Below, one piece after another: positions 10,601-23,995 of a stretch of 64,000 nt of DNA; within the stretch, counting starts at the first letter, position 1, and each line of letters starts with the position of its first letter. Below the pieces are notes generated by a model, which saw only the letters and a list, made by a program, of their open reading frames with translations, made no database searches and was not told the DNA's origin. The position numbers and the translations under genes were made by a program. Source of the DNA: Agrostemma githago (lineage: Eukaryota; Streptophyta; Magnoliopsida; Caryophyllales; Caryophyllaceae); contig OY288257.1 of the NCBI GenBank assembly GCA_958450325.1, forward strand, positions 4,483,873 to 4,547,872, given 5' to 3'.

Positions 10601-13600
10601 ATAGGCCTTGAATAGTTTGTCTATAATGATACGATTAATATGTATGACGGAATATCATAACATCTTATTTTCAGGAGTTCAATGCTGGATTGTTTGATTA
10701 CTTGATTGCCATTGATGATGGCAATACAAATACCAAAGAGCAGGAAAGCGGTGGAAAAGCTGCAGGAGTGAAAAAATCCAAAAAAAAGAAACAAAAGTTG
10801 GATGCTGAATTTGGTGTTGTGAGAGGGATTGACTTCAAGAATGTGTACACTGTATGTATTGTTCATGCAACATCAATATTTACACGTGAAGTCTTTTTTT
10901 CGTAATAATCCCTGTTTCCAACTTGATGATGCATATCATATTGATGCTTTAACAATTAACATGCACTGATGTGAGCTGATACCTGTTGAATGTTGTTCAA
11001 TTCCTTTAATTTTTATACTTTTTCCCCCTGCCCCAAGGCCATGGCTAGCCTTTATATCGACAAGACAAGGGCTTACTTGTGTTGCCATTTGACAGTAATT
11101 GTTAAGTGGGTAATAGAGATCGAAACAAGGAGAAAATGAGGGAAGATAGGGTAGTAAAGAGAAGATGAATGAGGTGGTGAAGGGAGGATGGATGGGTGGT
11201 CGTGGAGTAGTTATATTCTTTGTTTCCTTCCATTGCCCTCGTTACAATTACACTCAATCCTTGTTAAACCTATGTTATTTCTTTCTCATTAAAAGTGTAT
11301 TGATGGTCAGTATATTCCTTTTTAAAGGTGATAACATCTTATAGATGAAACTTTGAAAAGTTTATTGAAAACCGAAAAATTAGCTGATATCCGAAAGTTA
11401 ATTGGAAGGTACTTGAAAATTAGAAATTGATAAGGTGCCTGAATATTTGGTAAACCAATTGAAACATCAGCTTATCTTTAGGAAATTTACATATAAGATA
11501 TGATTATTGTTGTTTTGCAATAAGGTTAATACTTTTGCATATTCATCCTAACAAAGAGAAGAAGCGAAGCAGTTTTCTTGCAATGTACTATCATTAAATA
11601 ATGTCCACTTTTTTCTATCTATAGTTGATTTTCTGAATATATCATTAAATCATATTGCGCCGCAAATCCAAGTAGCAACATTATTGAATGTTTGGCTGAA
11701 TGACGACATAGAAAGTATTCCGTATATTTATTTTCTGTTAAATGAGTTCTTAATTTGTGCTTCCTTCTCCCCACTAAGATCTTCCCACTTATTATTTGGC
11801 AGGGAAGATCTTCCCACTTATTACTTTATTTGTTCTTAATTTGTTCCAATTTACTTTTGGGGAGTCAAAGTTCATGAATTTTGACCGTTAATTCCTAAAA
11901 AAAGTATACAATTTTACAACGATTTTCACATAATTATATTTTTTATCAAAAAATCTTTCATAAAATTATAATTTCAACAAAAAATAATAATGTGTGATGA
12001 TGATAAAACATGGTCAAAGTAGAGTCTAGAGAACATCTCTTTGGGATGAGAGAGTAGTAGTTAATAATCAAGGGTAGAAAGGGGATTTTTTATCAACTAC
12101 CCTTTTTTATCAGCTACTCTTTGTAGCTTTTCATGTCAGCAAACACGTGCAATAAAAAAAATACTGCGATAGTTGTAGTCAAATAAGGGTACTTGGTCAA
12201 GTGAGGTACCACCGTACTAGAGATGGGTTGCTATAAGAAGCCTTAGTTGGTTCGGAAGTTCAACATTGTAAAAACGAGGCAGGTGTAGGATATAGAGGAT
12301 ATGTGATGGATTGTGCTTTATGTATCATCTTTTTTTCAGGAAGATTGTTTCGAAAAACTAACACATATCATCTGATTTATTTGTGCAGGTTATAAACTTT
12401 GAGATGCCTCCAACTGCTGCAGGATATATACATCGCATTGGACGCACCGGAAGAGCATCTAATACAGGAGCATCAGTTTCTCTTGTAAGTTTTAGCAGCA
12501 ACTATGTATCTTCTGTATTAATTTTGTGTTGCACCGCTTAATCATCTCTTGTTAGTGTTCTATATTCTATCTTCTGTATTAACATTCAGATGCACTGTTG
12601 TGTTTCTGCACGAGTCACTGGTCATTTGGCCACAACCTCATGTTTATTTTCCCGTTAAAGGGTTTGGTTGTGTACATATAACTCCCTATTCTTTGCTGGT
12701 CCTTGTTGCATGAGAATTGATTGTGCTTCACTTGGATTTCATTTGCTTTATTGTGGCCTGTAATGTATTCTTGTATTTAAGATAATCAAGGATCTCGAAA
12801 GGAAGAGTTTTGTTACTGGTATAGATATGCACAAATCCAAATTTTACAGTTAAGGGAAAAGAACTGTTCTTTGTGTCCAAATTCCAAATTAATACTCCTT
12901 AATTTCTCAGACTTGGTCTATTCTGATGGCCTCCTTGACTAGCCTAACATATTCGGGCTTGTATGGGAGTTCAGTTTTTGGTGACCATGTTGATGAATAG
13001 CTGAGTTGCATTGCTTAGTGTAAATCTCTTTCTTACTGCCGCGCCCACGTTTAGGTCTCTCCGGATGAGATGGAAGCTTTTGAAGCAATGAAATCTACAT
13101 TAGCTGAGCACAGAAGCGAAAAAAAAGACTTCATTGCTCCTTTTCCTTTACTCACGACGAATGCAGTGGAGTCGTTAAGATATCGAGCAAAGGTATTTCT
13201 ATTGCTTTCAGGTGATGTGCTTATTTTCCATTTCTGATAGAGTCGAAGGCGCGCTATTTGGTCAGGGATTAATATTATAAGTTAGAGCAAGATGGCTCTT
13301 CTTCTTACTGTTTAGCATTAGTTACCAAGTCATTCAGTTCAACTTCCATTTTGGGTCTTTTAAAAGCCTTAATGTGCTAATGCATGGGTAAGGCTGCACA
13401 AATTCTGCCCCCTTACTGTATTATATGCGGGAGTCCTTAGGTACTAGGGTAAATATTGGTGTGACCTTGTGTTAGCTGATTTGAATTTACTACTTGAGAT
13501 TAACATCGTGTTAAGCCTCTTGAGTAGCTCACTCTATGCTGTTGGTTAAATTAGGACGTTAGAATCTTATCATTTATGTAGCACTATGTGCGTCTTACAG

Positions 13601-14659
13601 GATTGGGAAAGGGCTGTAACAAGACATAAGGTACGAGAAGCGCGGGCACAGGATATTCGGAATGAAATTCTCAACTCTGAAAAGTAAACTTTCTGTTCAA
13701 ACATTGGGTATTATTGCTTTACGTCTCCGTGTAAAATTATCCGGGGAATTGTCCTTGGAAGGGGCAATTCATCATAAAGTTGGATTTCACCATGTAAATG
13801 TGTACTTATGGGAATAAATGAAGGCAGCAACACCAAAAAACAAGAGTTTTAAAGCTTTTGAACGTTACCGTGACTATTTTGTGGCAGCAACAGCCGCACT
13901 AATGTTTTAAAGCTTAATGTTTGCAGGTTAACAGCTCACTTTGAAGCTAATAATCCTAGAGACTTGGGTAATAATCTATCTCTAAAGAATGTGTTTCTTA
14001 TATTTTTACTGAGCGCAAAATTCTGAAGCGATGTTTTGTTCTATAGATCTTCTAAAGCATGACAAAGTTTTGAGCAAGAAGGAACCACCTAGGCACTTGC
14101 GTGATGTACCCGAATATCTTCTTGATCCAACCACACAAGAAGCAAGCAAGATTGTGAAACTTGCTCGAGCAGCCTTGGGACATGGAAAGCAAGGTCAGCG
14201 TCCAAGCCGAAAGAAAAGACTTAGAAAAAACAAAGACCCTCTCAAGGCAATATCAGCCGAGGTAAATCTTCCGTGAATTATAAATTCTCAATATCATGAA
14301 AGGACTTTTTTCAAAATTATGTGATCTAGAGTATATTTATAGTAACTATGAGTACCGTTTATCATGTGTCGTGATCATTTTACATCTATTTGGCCAAAAT
14401 CCTGTTGAACTAGTACGTTCAAAGAAAAAAACGATAAGATTGACACAACAATCAGTCAATAAAATTTGCAAGTAATTTTTCTTTTTGTGTCGCGAAAGAG
14501 GTAGAACAAAGTCACTATAGCACTGCAGATAGTTATGTGAATGTTAATCTAACTTGTCGAGGAATGTTGATATCTTATTGTCATTTACCCAATTGTCTGA
14601 ACATGTAGGGACCCAAACAACGCAACAGGATGAGAAAGAAAGGTAGCAAAACAGAATGA
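7608..14659 (+). CDS. RH16: DEAD-box ATP-dependent RNA helicase, RH16 (Dbp9/DDX56) type
   Basis: Fifteen exons: 7608-7778, 7858-8022, 8110-8199, 8453-8581, 8727-8827, 8980-9094, 10033-10164, 10432-10497, 10675-10851, 12389-12484, 13055-13192, 13601-13683, 13927-13967, 14047-14261, 14609-14659. They give 589 codons. Motifs are in order: Q motif (F27...Q49), motif I ATGSGKT-type ending at T73 (KTGSGKT), PTREL 105-109, DEAD 184-187, SAT 215-217, HRIGRTGRA 397-405. A Lys-rich insert (KKSKKKKQK) precedes the GVVRGIDF segment, as in Dbp9/DDX56, and the C-terminus is basic. The yeast and human relatives act in nucleolar large-subunit ribosome assembly; the same role is inferred here. Introns 6 (938 bp) and 9 (1537 bp) are long. 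Intron 9 has a local duplication of AGATCTTCCCACTTATTA near 11778 and 11806. The ATG is the first in good context after the leader. Confidence 0.95.
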
Positions 14660-16594
14660 CCTTTCCAACTCAATATGAGGAATGGTGCGAGTGTTGGATC
14701 TCGATTCGTTTGGCGGTCATCTAGTGACGAATGTGAGCAAATTCTTAACCAGGTCTGGCCAAGGGTGATGGTCGCACAAATACCAGCACGTTAATTGTTG
14801 GTCTCAAGTTTTTGGTGGAAGAACCCTAGTTTGGTTCAACTTGTCTTGGCGTCGCCTACCCTTTTCCCTTCTCGTTAAAACTAATTTTGTTTGAATTTGA
14901 TATGTTGGTAGAATCGGAACCGGGGTTTTCCCATAAATTATGTAGAGTTCATCGTATTAACATTCTCCATGCTTAACTAGCCTTATCGTGTGATTATTGT
15001 CCCTAAATGACTTTACTGTAAACTTTGATCCATATTTTCCCCAATATATATGAGTTGAAGCATTGTATCGTCATTTTTTCTAAAATTCTACCTTATGTTT
15101 TCATTTTTCTGGCGCAGTAATACCTAGCAAGTGATTCCGACACTGATACTCAAATGGCCGTCATAACTCATAAACATTTTTCCTCAACGCTCCATATCTT
15201 GTTTTTGGGGAAGAAAAGAGGCACGTAAGCTTCTCCCAGTTTAGACCCGTCGTATGGTGCAAGAGGTCCCTAATTCCCTATATGCTTGGTGAGTAACTTC
15301 TCTATTATGGAGTAGCAACCAAACAACTCCCAAATCCCGGTAATTAGATGAGTAACCAAACGAACCCTAAGATGCAAAAATGGAGCATTGGTATCGGTAT
15401 GGGCTGACGTTGGCCCAACAAGTAACAACAGTCAACAGCCAGAAGGAAGGATGGCGTGGGGCTTGATAGTTGATATGGCCCAAAGAGGGTTCAATGTGAG
15501 CTAGCCAACCTCCCTCGAGGGACACGCGTGCCACCTCTACTTCATACCTTCCTATGGCCATTTATGAGCCTACGTGTCTCTTTTCCCTTCTTTCTTTTGT
15601 TTCTCCATCATTTTTTGTACGAGATATTGTGATGATCTTAGTATAATTGTATCTGTAATGTGAGATCTCATATAAGATATTCTATAAATTAATCACGGTA
15701 TAAGTATGTTTCTTAGTGTGTTCACAATATTTTATGTGTGACGGTCTTACGGGAAATCTATTATTGGTTTTTTTGGACCATTTATTTTAACTTATGTTGT
15801 CAACTGCTAAATTCATTTTTTTTACTAGTACTATAGGTAAGATTCACAAATCAAAAGAGGTCCTAACATCACATTCGAATATACCTTAAAAAAGACTAAA
15901 ATAGTTTTAAATAATGCTGTGATTAATAGAGTTTTGGTATTATCATTTTCTGGAGGTAGATGACTCTTTGTTTAAAACATTAATTCCACAAAAGTCGCAT
16001 AAATCTGTGTTTTAATAAGTTTTAAATATGATGTTACGTGATCACGAATTAAGACTAAATATACTCCGGATTTCATAAGCTTGCAGCAGTAGTAGTAGTA
16101 GTACCATCACTGTGTCAATAATGGCCTGTATGTTACAACTGTTAGTGTATGTGAAATAATGTGAATAGGATATTTCTTAATTGCGTACATGCAACTAGTA
16201 ATGCTCCTCGTGAGTTATGTTATGGTGTAATGGCGGGCGGGCGGCCAATAGAGTATAGGCGACATATCTTCCACGGCATTAGGCCAAGACCACCCTAACT
16301 TGGTTGGTTGGTTAATGAGTTGCTCTCCCTCGATCAGCCTCAGCCTCAGTCTCAGCCTCAATAATAATAATTACAGAAATGGAAAGCCAACCATATTTAG
16401 GGGCCGGTCCGGGTAGGTAATTAGTTGAACAAAATAAATGAGCACATTACTAATTAAAAAGTCCAACATCAATTTAATACTTTCATGTGAGGATCCAAAA
16501 TTAATTAAAATCACAATGCAAGTGGTATTTCGCTAAACATATGAGTAAAAAGTACTAAAAAATCAATACCGTTATAAAGTATGGATATACGGAG

Positions 16595-16598
<4 letters not shown>

Positions 16599-16670
<72 letters not shown>
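16599..16670. repeat. (TA)36 microsatellite
   Basis: Seventy-two bases of uninterrupted TA dinucleotides. Such tracts are highly length-variable in plants and can extrude as cruciforms. Confidence 0.97.
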
Positions 16671-16674
<4 letters not shown>

Positions 16675-16768
16675 CAGTATATGCTACGCTTTAGTATAGC
16701 AATAAGCCAATAACTCAAGGAGTATATTATTGTCACAAAAAGTTGAATGTCTATTTATCTACGCTTTA

Positions 16769-16995
16769 GTAGGTTTCCTGAGAGACCATTCCTCAGTATC
16801 ACTCTATGTCTTATCCGTACCCTTAAATGATAACTTTGTTTTGTACCTGTTTTTATAAGAAGCGTACCCCTTTATATTTGTATACTCTTTTATGTTAATC
16901 GTAACTACTTCTATTAAGTTTGGTATCACTGTTACTTTCATTTGTAGTTAGTCTCTCAGTAAAGTTAATGAGAGACCGTCTCTCAGGAAACCTAC
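16769..16995. mobile_element. MITE with GTAGGTTTCCTGAGAGAC ends, copy 1
   Basis: The terminal inverted repeat GTAGGTTTCCTGAGAGAC is matched by its complement at 16978-16995. The interior (CCGTACCCTTAAATG, TATTTGTATACTCTTTTATG, TATTAAGTTTGGTA) recurs almost base for base in the copy at 46731-46964. No coding capacity is seen. The superfamily was not resolved, because no clear target duplication was found. Confidence 0.8.
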
Positions 16996-17039
16996 TCATT
17001 CATCTATGGTGGAAAATAGAAGGTATTCTAAATTATTGT

Positions 17040-17300
17040 TCCCTTCGTTTCATTTGATGATTTGCATTTGTTTTTTGGGACTGTTTATAGGCAAGTGAAA
17101 TCATCAATGTAACTTCTAATATATAAAATAAAATATAGTCACGTGGGATATTGTTAAGTTGTCTAATTAAGTACATTATAAATATCAATTTTTTTTTTAT
17201 CATTTTTAGAAATATGTAACTAAAGATGTAAATAAAAGAAAAAACATACATTGACAAGTATGAAAAAACAAATACAAACCACCAAATGAAAAGAATGAAG
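17040..17300. mobile_element. MITE, diverged inverted-repeat element, about 260 bp
   Basis: The left end CCCTTCGTTTCATTTGATG and the right end at about 17263-17300 are inverted copies over some 36 bp with several mismatches. The interior is AT-rich and non-coding. The CCCTTCG-type end suggests a relative of the Stowaway-like families elsewhere in the window. Confidence 0.55.
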
Positions 17301-17319
17301 TACTCGCTAGTACTCATAG

Positions 17320-17399
17320 CACCAACTCTTTAGTTTTTTTTTTTTTTTGGTGACGAGCGAACCCGCAACTGCTACCTTTGCACCAACTCTTTAGTTTTT
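17320..17399 (-). mobile_element. 5'-truncated SINE-like stub with target duplication
   Basis: CACCAACTCTTTAGTTTTT occurs at 17320-17338 and again at 17381-17399. Between the copies lie a T-run and a 32-base body, GGTGACGAGCGAACCCGC and following. Read on the minus strand, the body ends in a poly(A) tail and contains GGGTTCGCTCG, which resembles a pol III B box. This is the signature of a retroposed, heavily 5'-truncated SINE in minus orientation. Family assignment is tentative. Confidence 0.75.
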
Positions 17400-18234
17400 C
17401 TTAATAAAAAGGTTAGGTCAAATGATAAACCTTGGTCTCTTTCTTTATATGCAAGATGGATTTTAACTTCCAGACTTCAAGTTAAGAGTTAGTAAGAAAC
17501 TCAGAAATTAAATACGATTTTTTACCCTTATCATAATTATAAATCATCCACCAATGTGGGTAAAAATATGAGAAAAGTAGAAAGTGACGAGGTAGATTAT
17601 CAATGCAGATGTCACATTATTTAGTACTTTATACTCTGTAGTTGACAAGATCAGAATAGATGATACTCATGAATCGATAATCAAATCCTAATGACAATAT
17701 AATCACCCTCGTGAATGTGGAATCTACCTAATGGCAAGAGACAACAGTAGCTACCCCAAACTTAGAAAAAAATGGTAAAAACTACGGACTTTCATCACCC
17801 AAAATTTTAGTTTAGTTCTACATTCGCCGTTAATAGTTATTCCCTCCGTTCCAATCAATTTCATCACTGCTCATGTTCTTTTGCCCACAGCTTTAGGTAC
17901 ATACCAAAAATTATAAAAACGTGATATTCATGATATACTCGGTTATGTGAAATAAACAAGAGATCGTTTTACTATCTTTTATTATATATATATATATATT
18001 AGATGTTATATCGAAAATTTTTACTTTACTGGGAATAACATTTTAAAAAAAACAATATTCTTAAAAAGGAAAAAAAACACAATTAAGCGGGAAATGAAAG
18101 ACAGAAAGCAAGATGAATGCAATGCATGCTAATGCCATCGGTTGTCCCACGAGGCCAAAATTGAAATGCGAGGGTGTCAATGTCAATGTCATCCTCCTTC
18201 TCCTTCCCCTTCCCCTTCCCTTCCCAACCATCTC

Positions 18235-18242
18235 TATAAATC
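18235..18242 (+). promoter_or_regulatory. TATA box of squalene epoxidase
   Basis: TATAAATC sits in a pyrimidine-rich stretch about 198 bases before the start codon. Transcription would begin near 18265-18270. The leader from there to 18432 contains no earlier ATG, which supports the chosen start. Confidence 0.7.
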
Positions 18243-18432
18243 TCCCATACTTCCCACATCTCTCTTTTTCCTCCACAAATCTAATCCCTCCCCTAAACCC
18301 TCCTTCTCCGCCATTAATTCAACGCTCCTTCAACAACAACGACAACGACATCGACATCGTCATTATTCCAATTTTATTGCGCTATATTATCGCCACTACA
18401 ATCGTAATAGCAATTGCAATTTCCTGAGTTTG

Positions 18433-21400
18433 ATGGATATGGTTGTCATTGATGGATACTTTGTTTCTCTAACCCTCGCTTCTATCCTAGGGTTTCTTCT
18501 TCTCTTCTCCGCGTTTCGCCGTCGCAAATTCAGTGATGCAGCTCCGAACCAGACGCAGGTTCTTCGGAGCTCCGGCGACTGTGATTCCGGTGATCCTGAC
18601 GTCATTGTCGTCGGCGCTGGCGTTGCTGGTGCCGCTCTTGCTCATACTCTTGCTAAGGTCAAGCTTTCGCCTTTTCCTCTTTTTTGTTGTCTCTGATATT
18701 CCGTATATATTTGCAGAATTTTGAAATTAATTGTCTCTACTTATGATTCTGTACGTCTTTGTTATGTCAATCAAACGTTGAGAATCGGTTTGCTTAGAGA
18801 GAAAGTTTGATACGATCATGATTCTTACTTGAAGTTAGGTTAGTTGCTGAATCGTAATCTGCACGTAAGATTATACAGAAGATGTTAGTTTATGAATGTT
18901 TAATTTAGCGACAAAGAGGTTTCTATTCGGAGTAAGACCGTCTCGCCTAGAATCACCGTCCTTGTCTCGGTGTTAATTTGATTGCCGGATTTGATCAATT
19001 TTAGAAATGTACTTGTGTGGCTTCTAGTAATAATGATGTCATAGTTGAGCTCTCATCCTGTGGTTTTGATTGGATTGTGAGATTTGGTCTTACTACAATC
19101 AAAAGTTACAAGTTGGGAGTTGAAATCTTTATTTCACCCGTCTTAATCGAATGTGGCCCTCTATTCAATTTCTTAACAAGATTGTTGATTGCGAGTAGTT
19201 GTTTGTGCCTTTGAAGTTTCATTGTGGGGGCATGAATGCCTATTCATTGTGCGTTGCGTTTTTGTAATTATTGTGAGTTTATTTGGATTATAGAGAGAGT
19301 GACGTTTGGAACAAATAAGCTTGCTCCTTGATGGCTTCATGTTCTTAGTTAACCCATCAAACGTAGACACGTTGTTTGTGAAGAAAAATAGTTGGATTAA
19401 ACACGCTGTTTTAGTTTGTTAAACAGTCTTGTTCTTGTTATTTACTGCGGAGTATTATAATACTATTGTTTTCCTCCCCACAATTGCAAAAACCTAAATC
19501 ACCAGAAATCGAGAATAAGTTCCTGGATCTGCTCAATGAGCCAGTCACACGGAACTTGGAGTTATCTTTTACGCAGTTTATACCGAATGTATTCCCGGAC
19601 TTTGGACCTATGTTTCTTAAAGGTCCAAACCTGACTGTGACTTGTGAGTGTTCCCTTTAGTGTTTTAACCTTAGAATGAAGTGTCCAATTGTCTTGTCAT
19701 GTTGTGTTATTGGTGGTGGATTAGCATATGTTGCAGAAGTAGGGAGTTGCGGACTAAACTGTTTGGCTTGTGAATTCTAGCTGTTTGCAGCATGACATTT
19801 TAATTCATTAGTGCTATTAACTACTGAGTAAATTCATTTTTTGATCATGCCGCTCTTATTTGCTTAACCATGTGGAAAAAACCAGTGTCTTGGATCTGTT
19901 GTCAGGGGTTTTATTATGACATAGGTTAGGAGGTATTGCAGTGATTTTTTACTACTGATTTAGGCAGTACCCTAATAAGTACCAGGATCTATATGAATCA
20001 ATGTCTTTTAAAATGATATGAGTAATATCATTTCTGAAATACGCTTTTATGTTAAATGTACTAACTCCATTCCAGAAAGGAAGTCTGTGTTTGATTCTTG
20101 TCAAAGTTAGTTGAGAAATTGTTGGTCAGTATATAAAGTTACGAGTCTGTATGTGAAGTTAATCCTTAAACAGCTTGTTGAAGATTGCCTTTCAAGTATC
20201 AAGAAATTTTTGGGTCACAGTTTCGCTTTTGTGTTTCTCTCTTCTGATCCGAGGTGTTCAATTGCAGGACGGTCGACGAGTCCACGTGATTGAGAGAGAC
20301 TTGACTGAACCCGACAGGATTGTTGGTGAATTGCTACAACCAGGAGGTTATCTGAAATTGATTGAGCTGGGCCTTGAAGGTAATGACTGGTGCTTGGCTT
20401 TTTATACGAGTTATCTGATCTCCAATATTTTTTTTTCAGAAATATTGTACGCAGTGTCTGATTTAAGGTTAATATGCAGCTTTTGTTTGTGAAACTTCTC
20501 TTCACTTGTGCTCTTAAAATGCAGATTGTGTTGGTGATATTGATGCTCAGAGAGTGGTAGGGTATGGTTTGTTTAAAGATGGCAAGAACATAAAGCTATC
20601 GTATCCCTTGGAACAATTTACTAAAGACGTGGCTGGACGTAGCTTCCACAATGGGCGTTTTATACAGAGGATGAGGGAAAAAATCGCTTCTCTTCCCAAG
20701 TATATGCTTCGTTTCCCTCTCAACATTTCTGTGTACTTTATATTCATCCTTTTGTAGCTTTGAGAAGTCATTGAATCTGAGGCATTCCCTAAACATCATT
20801 ATTTGCACCGGGTAGAATTTAATTTCTGTTTCTTGTGTTTTTATTGCAGTGTACAGCTGAAGCAGGGAACAGTTACAACTTTGCTTGAAGAAAAGGGGGT
20901 AGTTAAGGGAGTTCAGTATAAGAATAAGAATGGTGAAGAACTGAAGGCATATGCCCCCCTTACCATTGTGTGTGATGGTTGCTTCTCGAATCTGAGACGA
21001 TCACTTTGCTCACCTAAGGTATATGTGTCTCTTTTCTTGTCTTGAGTATTTGACCCCAGACATATTCTTTTAGTGTTCATCACTAATTCTTGACCTGCTT
21101 ACAATGTTGCTATTATTCCACAGGTAGACGTGCCATCACATTTTGTGGGATTGATTCTGGAGAATTGTAAATTGCCATTTACAAATCATGGACATGTCAT
21201 CTTAGCAGATCCATCACCTATTCTATTTTATCAAATTAGTAGTACAGAAGTCCGCTGTTTGGTCGATGTGCCAGCAGGGCAGAAGCTGCCTTCTATAGCC
21301 AATGGTGAAATGGCCAAGTACTTAAAGACTGTGGTTGCTCCTCAGGTGTGTATATCAGTATATGAATGACTTGTATTGAGAGGCGTTGTGACAAAATTTG

Positions 21401-22785
21401 CATCAAATAACCAGTCTAGTGAGCCATTGTGCTTTATTTCATCATATCCTGAAACTAAGAACAGTACTCCATTTCATGATCTTCTCATTTTATAAAATGC
21501 CCCTCACATATTTGGAAAGTGGGAAGAGCCCTTCATCGAAACAAACAATTGCGCTGTCATTTCAGTAGCTATTGTGGGACATGGTAGACATTTTGTTTTT
21601 ATTGTCATTTCCAGTTTTCTTTTTAACATGTCATGGTTCTTCTTCAGGTTCCTCCTCAAATTTACGATTCATTTATAGAAGCCGTTGACAAGAGTAACAT
21701 TAGGACAATGCCCAACAGAAGCATGCCTGCTACTCCTCAGCCTACACCTGGTGCCATACTAATGGGTGATGCATTCAACATGCGTCATCCTTTAACTGGA
21801 GGAGGTATGACTGTGGCGTTGTCGGATATCGTGATACTCCGAGATCTTCTGAGGCCTTTGAAGGACCTCAATAATTCAGAGGCATTGTGCAGATACCTGG
21901 AGTCCTTCTACACCTTGCGTAAGGTGAGCTATCTATGAACTAGAAGTACTTTGGTATAAACGAGACTTCCAACGTGGCGTAACTTTTTCATGCATAACCT
22001 TTATTTCTTTGACAAAAAAGAGGGAATATGTTGATATGCATATAAATTAATTTTATGTCAAGGTTAAATGGGTAGAGAAGTACCAATGTTCTGTTTTGCT
22101 TTGTGTTCAGCCTGTGGCATCCACAATAAACACTTTGGCGGGAGCCCTGTACAAGGTGTTTTGTGCATCGTCTGATGATGCTCACAAGGAAATGCGTGAG
22201 GCTTGCTTTGACTATCTAAGCCTGGGAGGCGAATGCTCTAATGGTCCAGTTGCTTTACTCTCTGGTCTGAACCCGCGTCCACTAAGCTTAGTTGTACACT
22301 TCTTTGCTGTGGCCGTGTATGGTGTTGGTCGTCTGTTGCTGCCTTTTCCTTCTCCCAAGCGCCTTTGGCTTGGTGTACGATTACTCACAGTAAGTGTTTT
22401 GACATACTGTCTACTCATCATTGTTAGTTTGCTGCACACTATTTTGGCTTGTGAGTTATGTAGTTGCTGTGTAATTCATACTGTATGCCTTACATTTTCT
22501 ATATCTCATTTTCAGAAACTCATACATTTATGAAAACATTTCAAAGCTCCTATCCCACGTTACTTCCAAGTCTTGTTCAAAAAATCAGTTTTGTTACAAA
22601 ATACTGTACTCATTTTCTAGTTAATATGTACTGCTTATAGAGGATGTTCGATAATTAAACGGTGTTGTCTGTTCTTGCAGGGTGCAGCGGGCATCATCTT
22701 CCCAATAATGAAGGCAGAAGGATTCCGACAGATGTTTTTCCCGGCAACTGTTCCAGCATACTATAGACGTCTTCAAGTTGGGTGA
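18433..22785 (+). CDS. SQE: Squalene monooxygenase (squalene epoxidase)
   Basis: Eight exons: 18433-18657, 20268-20379, 20525-20699, 20850-21018, 21124-21345, 21648-21923, 22111-22389, 22681-22785. They total 520 codons, the usual plant length. The enzyme is an FAD-dependent ER-membrane monooxygenase that converts squalene to 2,3-oxidosqualene with O2 and NADPH-derived electrons, ahead of sterol and triterpene cyclases. A hydrophobic anchor spans about residues 9-27. The FAD dinucleotide fold GAGVAG is at 61-66. The second FAD motif, GDAFNMRHPLTGGGM, starts at 341. The C-terminal part is hydrophobic (LVVHFFAVAVYG), as in other plant SQEs. Intron 1 is long (1610 bp). The family has several paralogues in most plants, so the paralogue number is left open. 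No cyclase or P450 gene lies nearby, so this is not a triterpene cluster within the window. Confidence 0.97.
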
Positions 22786-23569
22786 TGGCGGCCGATGTTA
22801 GTACTGCCATAATAGTCCATTTAACGATGAGGGGAGGGCATTGCATGCTGCATTCTATATATTATTATATGTAAAAAGTCCAGGGAAGTTGATTTGTTAT
22901 GTCCTATTGTCCTTGTGTATGTATATGATATGTTCATGCTATAGAAACCCTTTGTTTATTTGTTCTTCACGTATAACAATAAACACTCCTATCCCATGTA
23001 TGATAAACACTGCAAGTATTCTTTTGGTTATATACGAAGTACCCCTTCCTTCACATAAGTTCATTGTACCCATTTACTTTCGGTACGTGTTTAATTGTCA
23101 ACATTATTACAGTAATATTTTTCATTACGAGTATATATTACGCAGTAATATAAATTACTCGTATATAAATTTGATGTATTCTTAATGCATCAATAAATAA
23201 AATAAGAAGCTTTAAGTACTCACTCCATAGTTAATAACAACGTGTATAAATACAATGAACCCAATTTGTTATATACGTATTTGTCTATGACTCTACTCCT
23301 AACCAAAGCAACTGAAAATTTCATACCAACTTATGCTACTACGAGTATTAATTACCAAAGACATTAATAAATAAAGATTAACAAATTTAAAAGCTAAGAA
23401 AAATCCGTAAAATGTACTGTTTCATTGAACAACGGACATGGATATTGGATACAAGGCTACAATCTCTCATCTCTTAGTGAAACATCTTAATTAGATCAAA
23501 ACCCGTCTAATCTATACATAACTTTAAATTGCACATCGACGCTACCAATTCATCTTCGTCTCCATCACG
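22786..23569. other. SQE 3' UTR and convergent intergenic space
   Basis: SQE (plus) and the small unknown gene (minus) converge here. The AT-rich stretch holds AATAAA at 22979-22984, within ACAATAAACA, which could serve as the SQE polyadenylation signal. A second AATAAA-type word is near 23193. No further gene is seen. Confidence 0.55.
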
Positions 23570-23995
23570 CTATTGAAGATCATCCGTTGTTTGATCATTA
23601 GTGATTGACCCATGCTGACTATTTTCATTAGTTTCTTGACTACTCTCGTGCTCGTCAAGTCCAACTGTTCTGGCCGAACCAAATAATCCTTTAAGAGGGT
23701 AAAAAACAAGGTCCATAATAAAGTTGATGCAAGAGCAACAGTGAGGCTGGATATTAGGAGGTGTAGTCTTGGGTGACAAATAAGCCAAGGCCGCCTGTTT
23801 CACTAACGGGTTCTTTATGGATATGTCGTAATCATTGGTGTTTCGCGGGCTAGCGATTTCTAGACGCTCCAAGTCACATAAACTCGTATAGGACAACGGA
23901 ATGGTTTCCGGGTGTTTCTCCATGATATTGACTGCCGTTATTAGGTGCGTTGTTGCTTGTTCTGATGATGCATTGTTTCCTGTGGAAACCATCAT
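23570..23995 (-). CDS. Small single-exon protein of unknown function
   Basis: An open frame of 141 codons without introns. I do not recognise the family. Visible features: a polar N-terminus with two adjacent start codons (MMVSTG), a moderately conserved-looking middle (NPLVKQAALAYLSP), a Cys-containing hydrophobic stretch HCCSCINFIMDLVFYPLKG at about residues 83-102 that might insert in or lie on a membrane, and an acidic, Gln/Asn-rich tail. A TATA box lies about 75 bases upstream of the ATG on the same strand, which supports a real transcript. The gene is divergent from HflX with 291 bp between start codons. It could be a lineage-restricted gene; that is not proven. Confidence 0.6.
   Translation of the reverse strand: MMVSTGNNASSEQATTHLITAVNIMEKHPETIPLSYTSLCDLERLEIASPRNTNDYDISIKNPLVKQAALAYLSPKTTPPNIQPHCCSCINFIMDLVFYPLKGLFGSARTVGLDEHESSQETNENSQHGSITNDQTTDDLQ

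Larger units (their letters stand above)
14660..18230. other. Intergenic between RH16 and squalene epoxidase
   Basis: No gene is supported. The first few hundred bases are probably RH16 3' UTR. A locally GC-richer patch at 15390-15560 has an open frame of 64 codons, but no family or codon signal is seen. The separate entries here are a (TA)n tract, two MITEs and a SINE stub. A half-Stowaway-like word, CCCTCCGTTCCAATCAATTTCATCA, lies near 17853 without a clear partner end. Confidence 0.6.

Noticed and set aside
15367..15561. Open frame of 64 codons on the minus strand
   Set aside because: No family, splice or promoter support. The GC-richer composition alone does not make it a gene.
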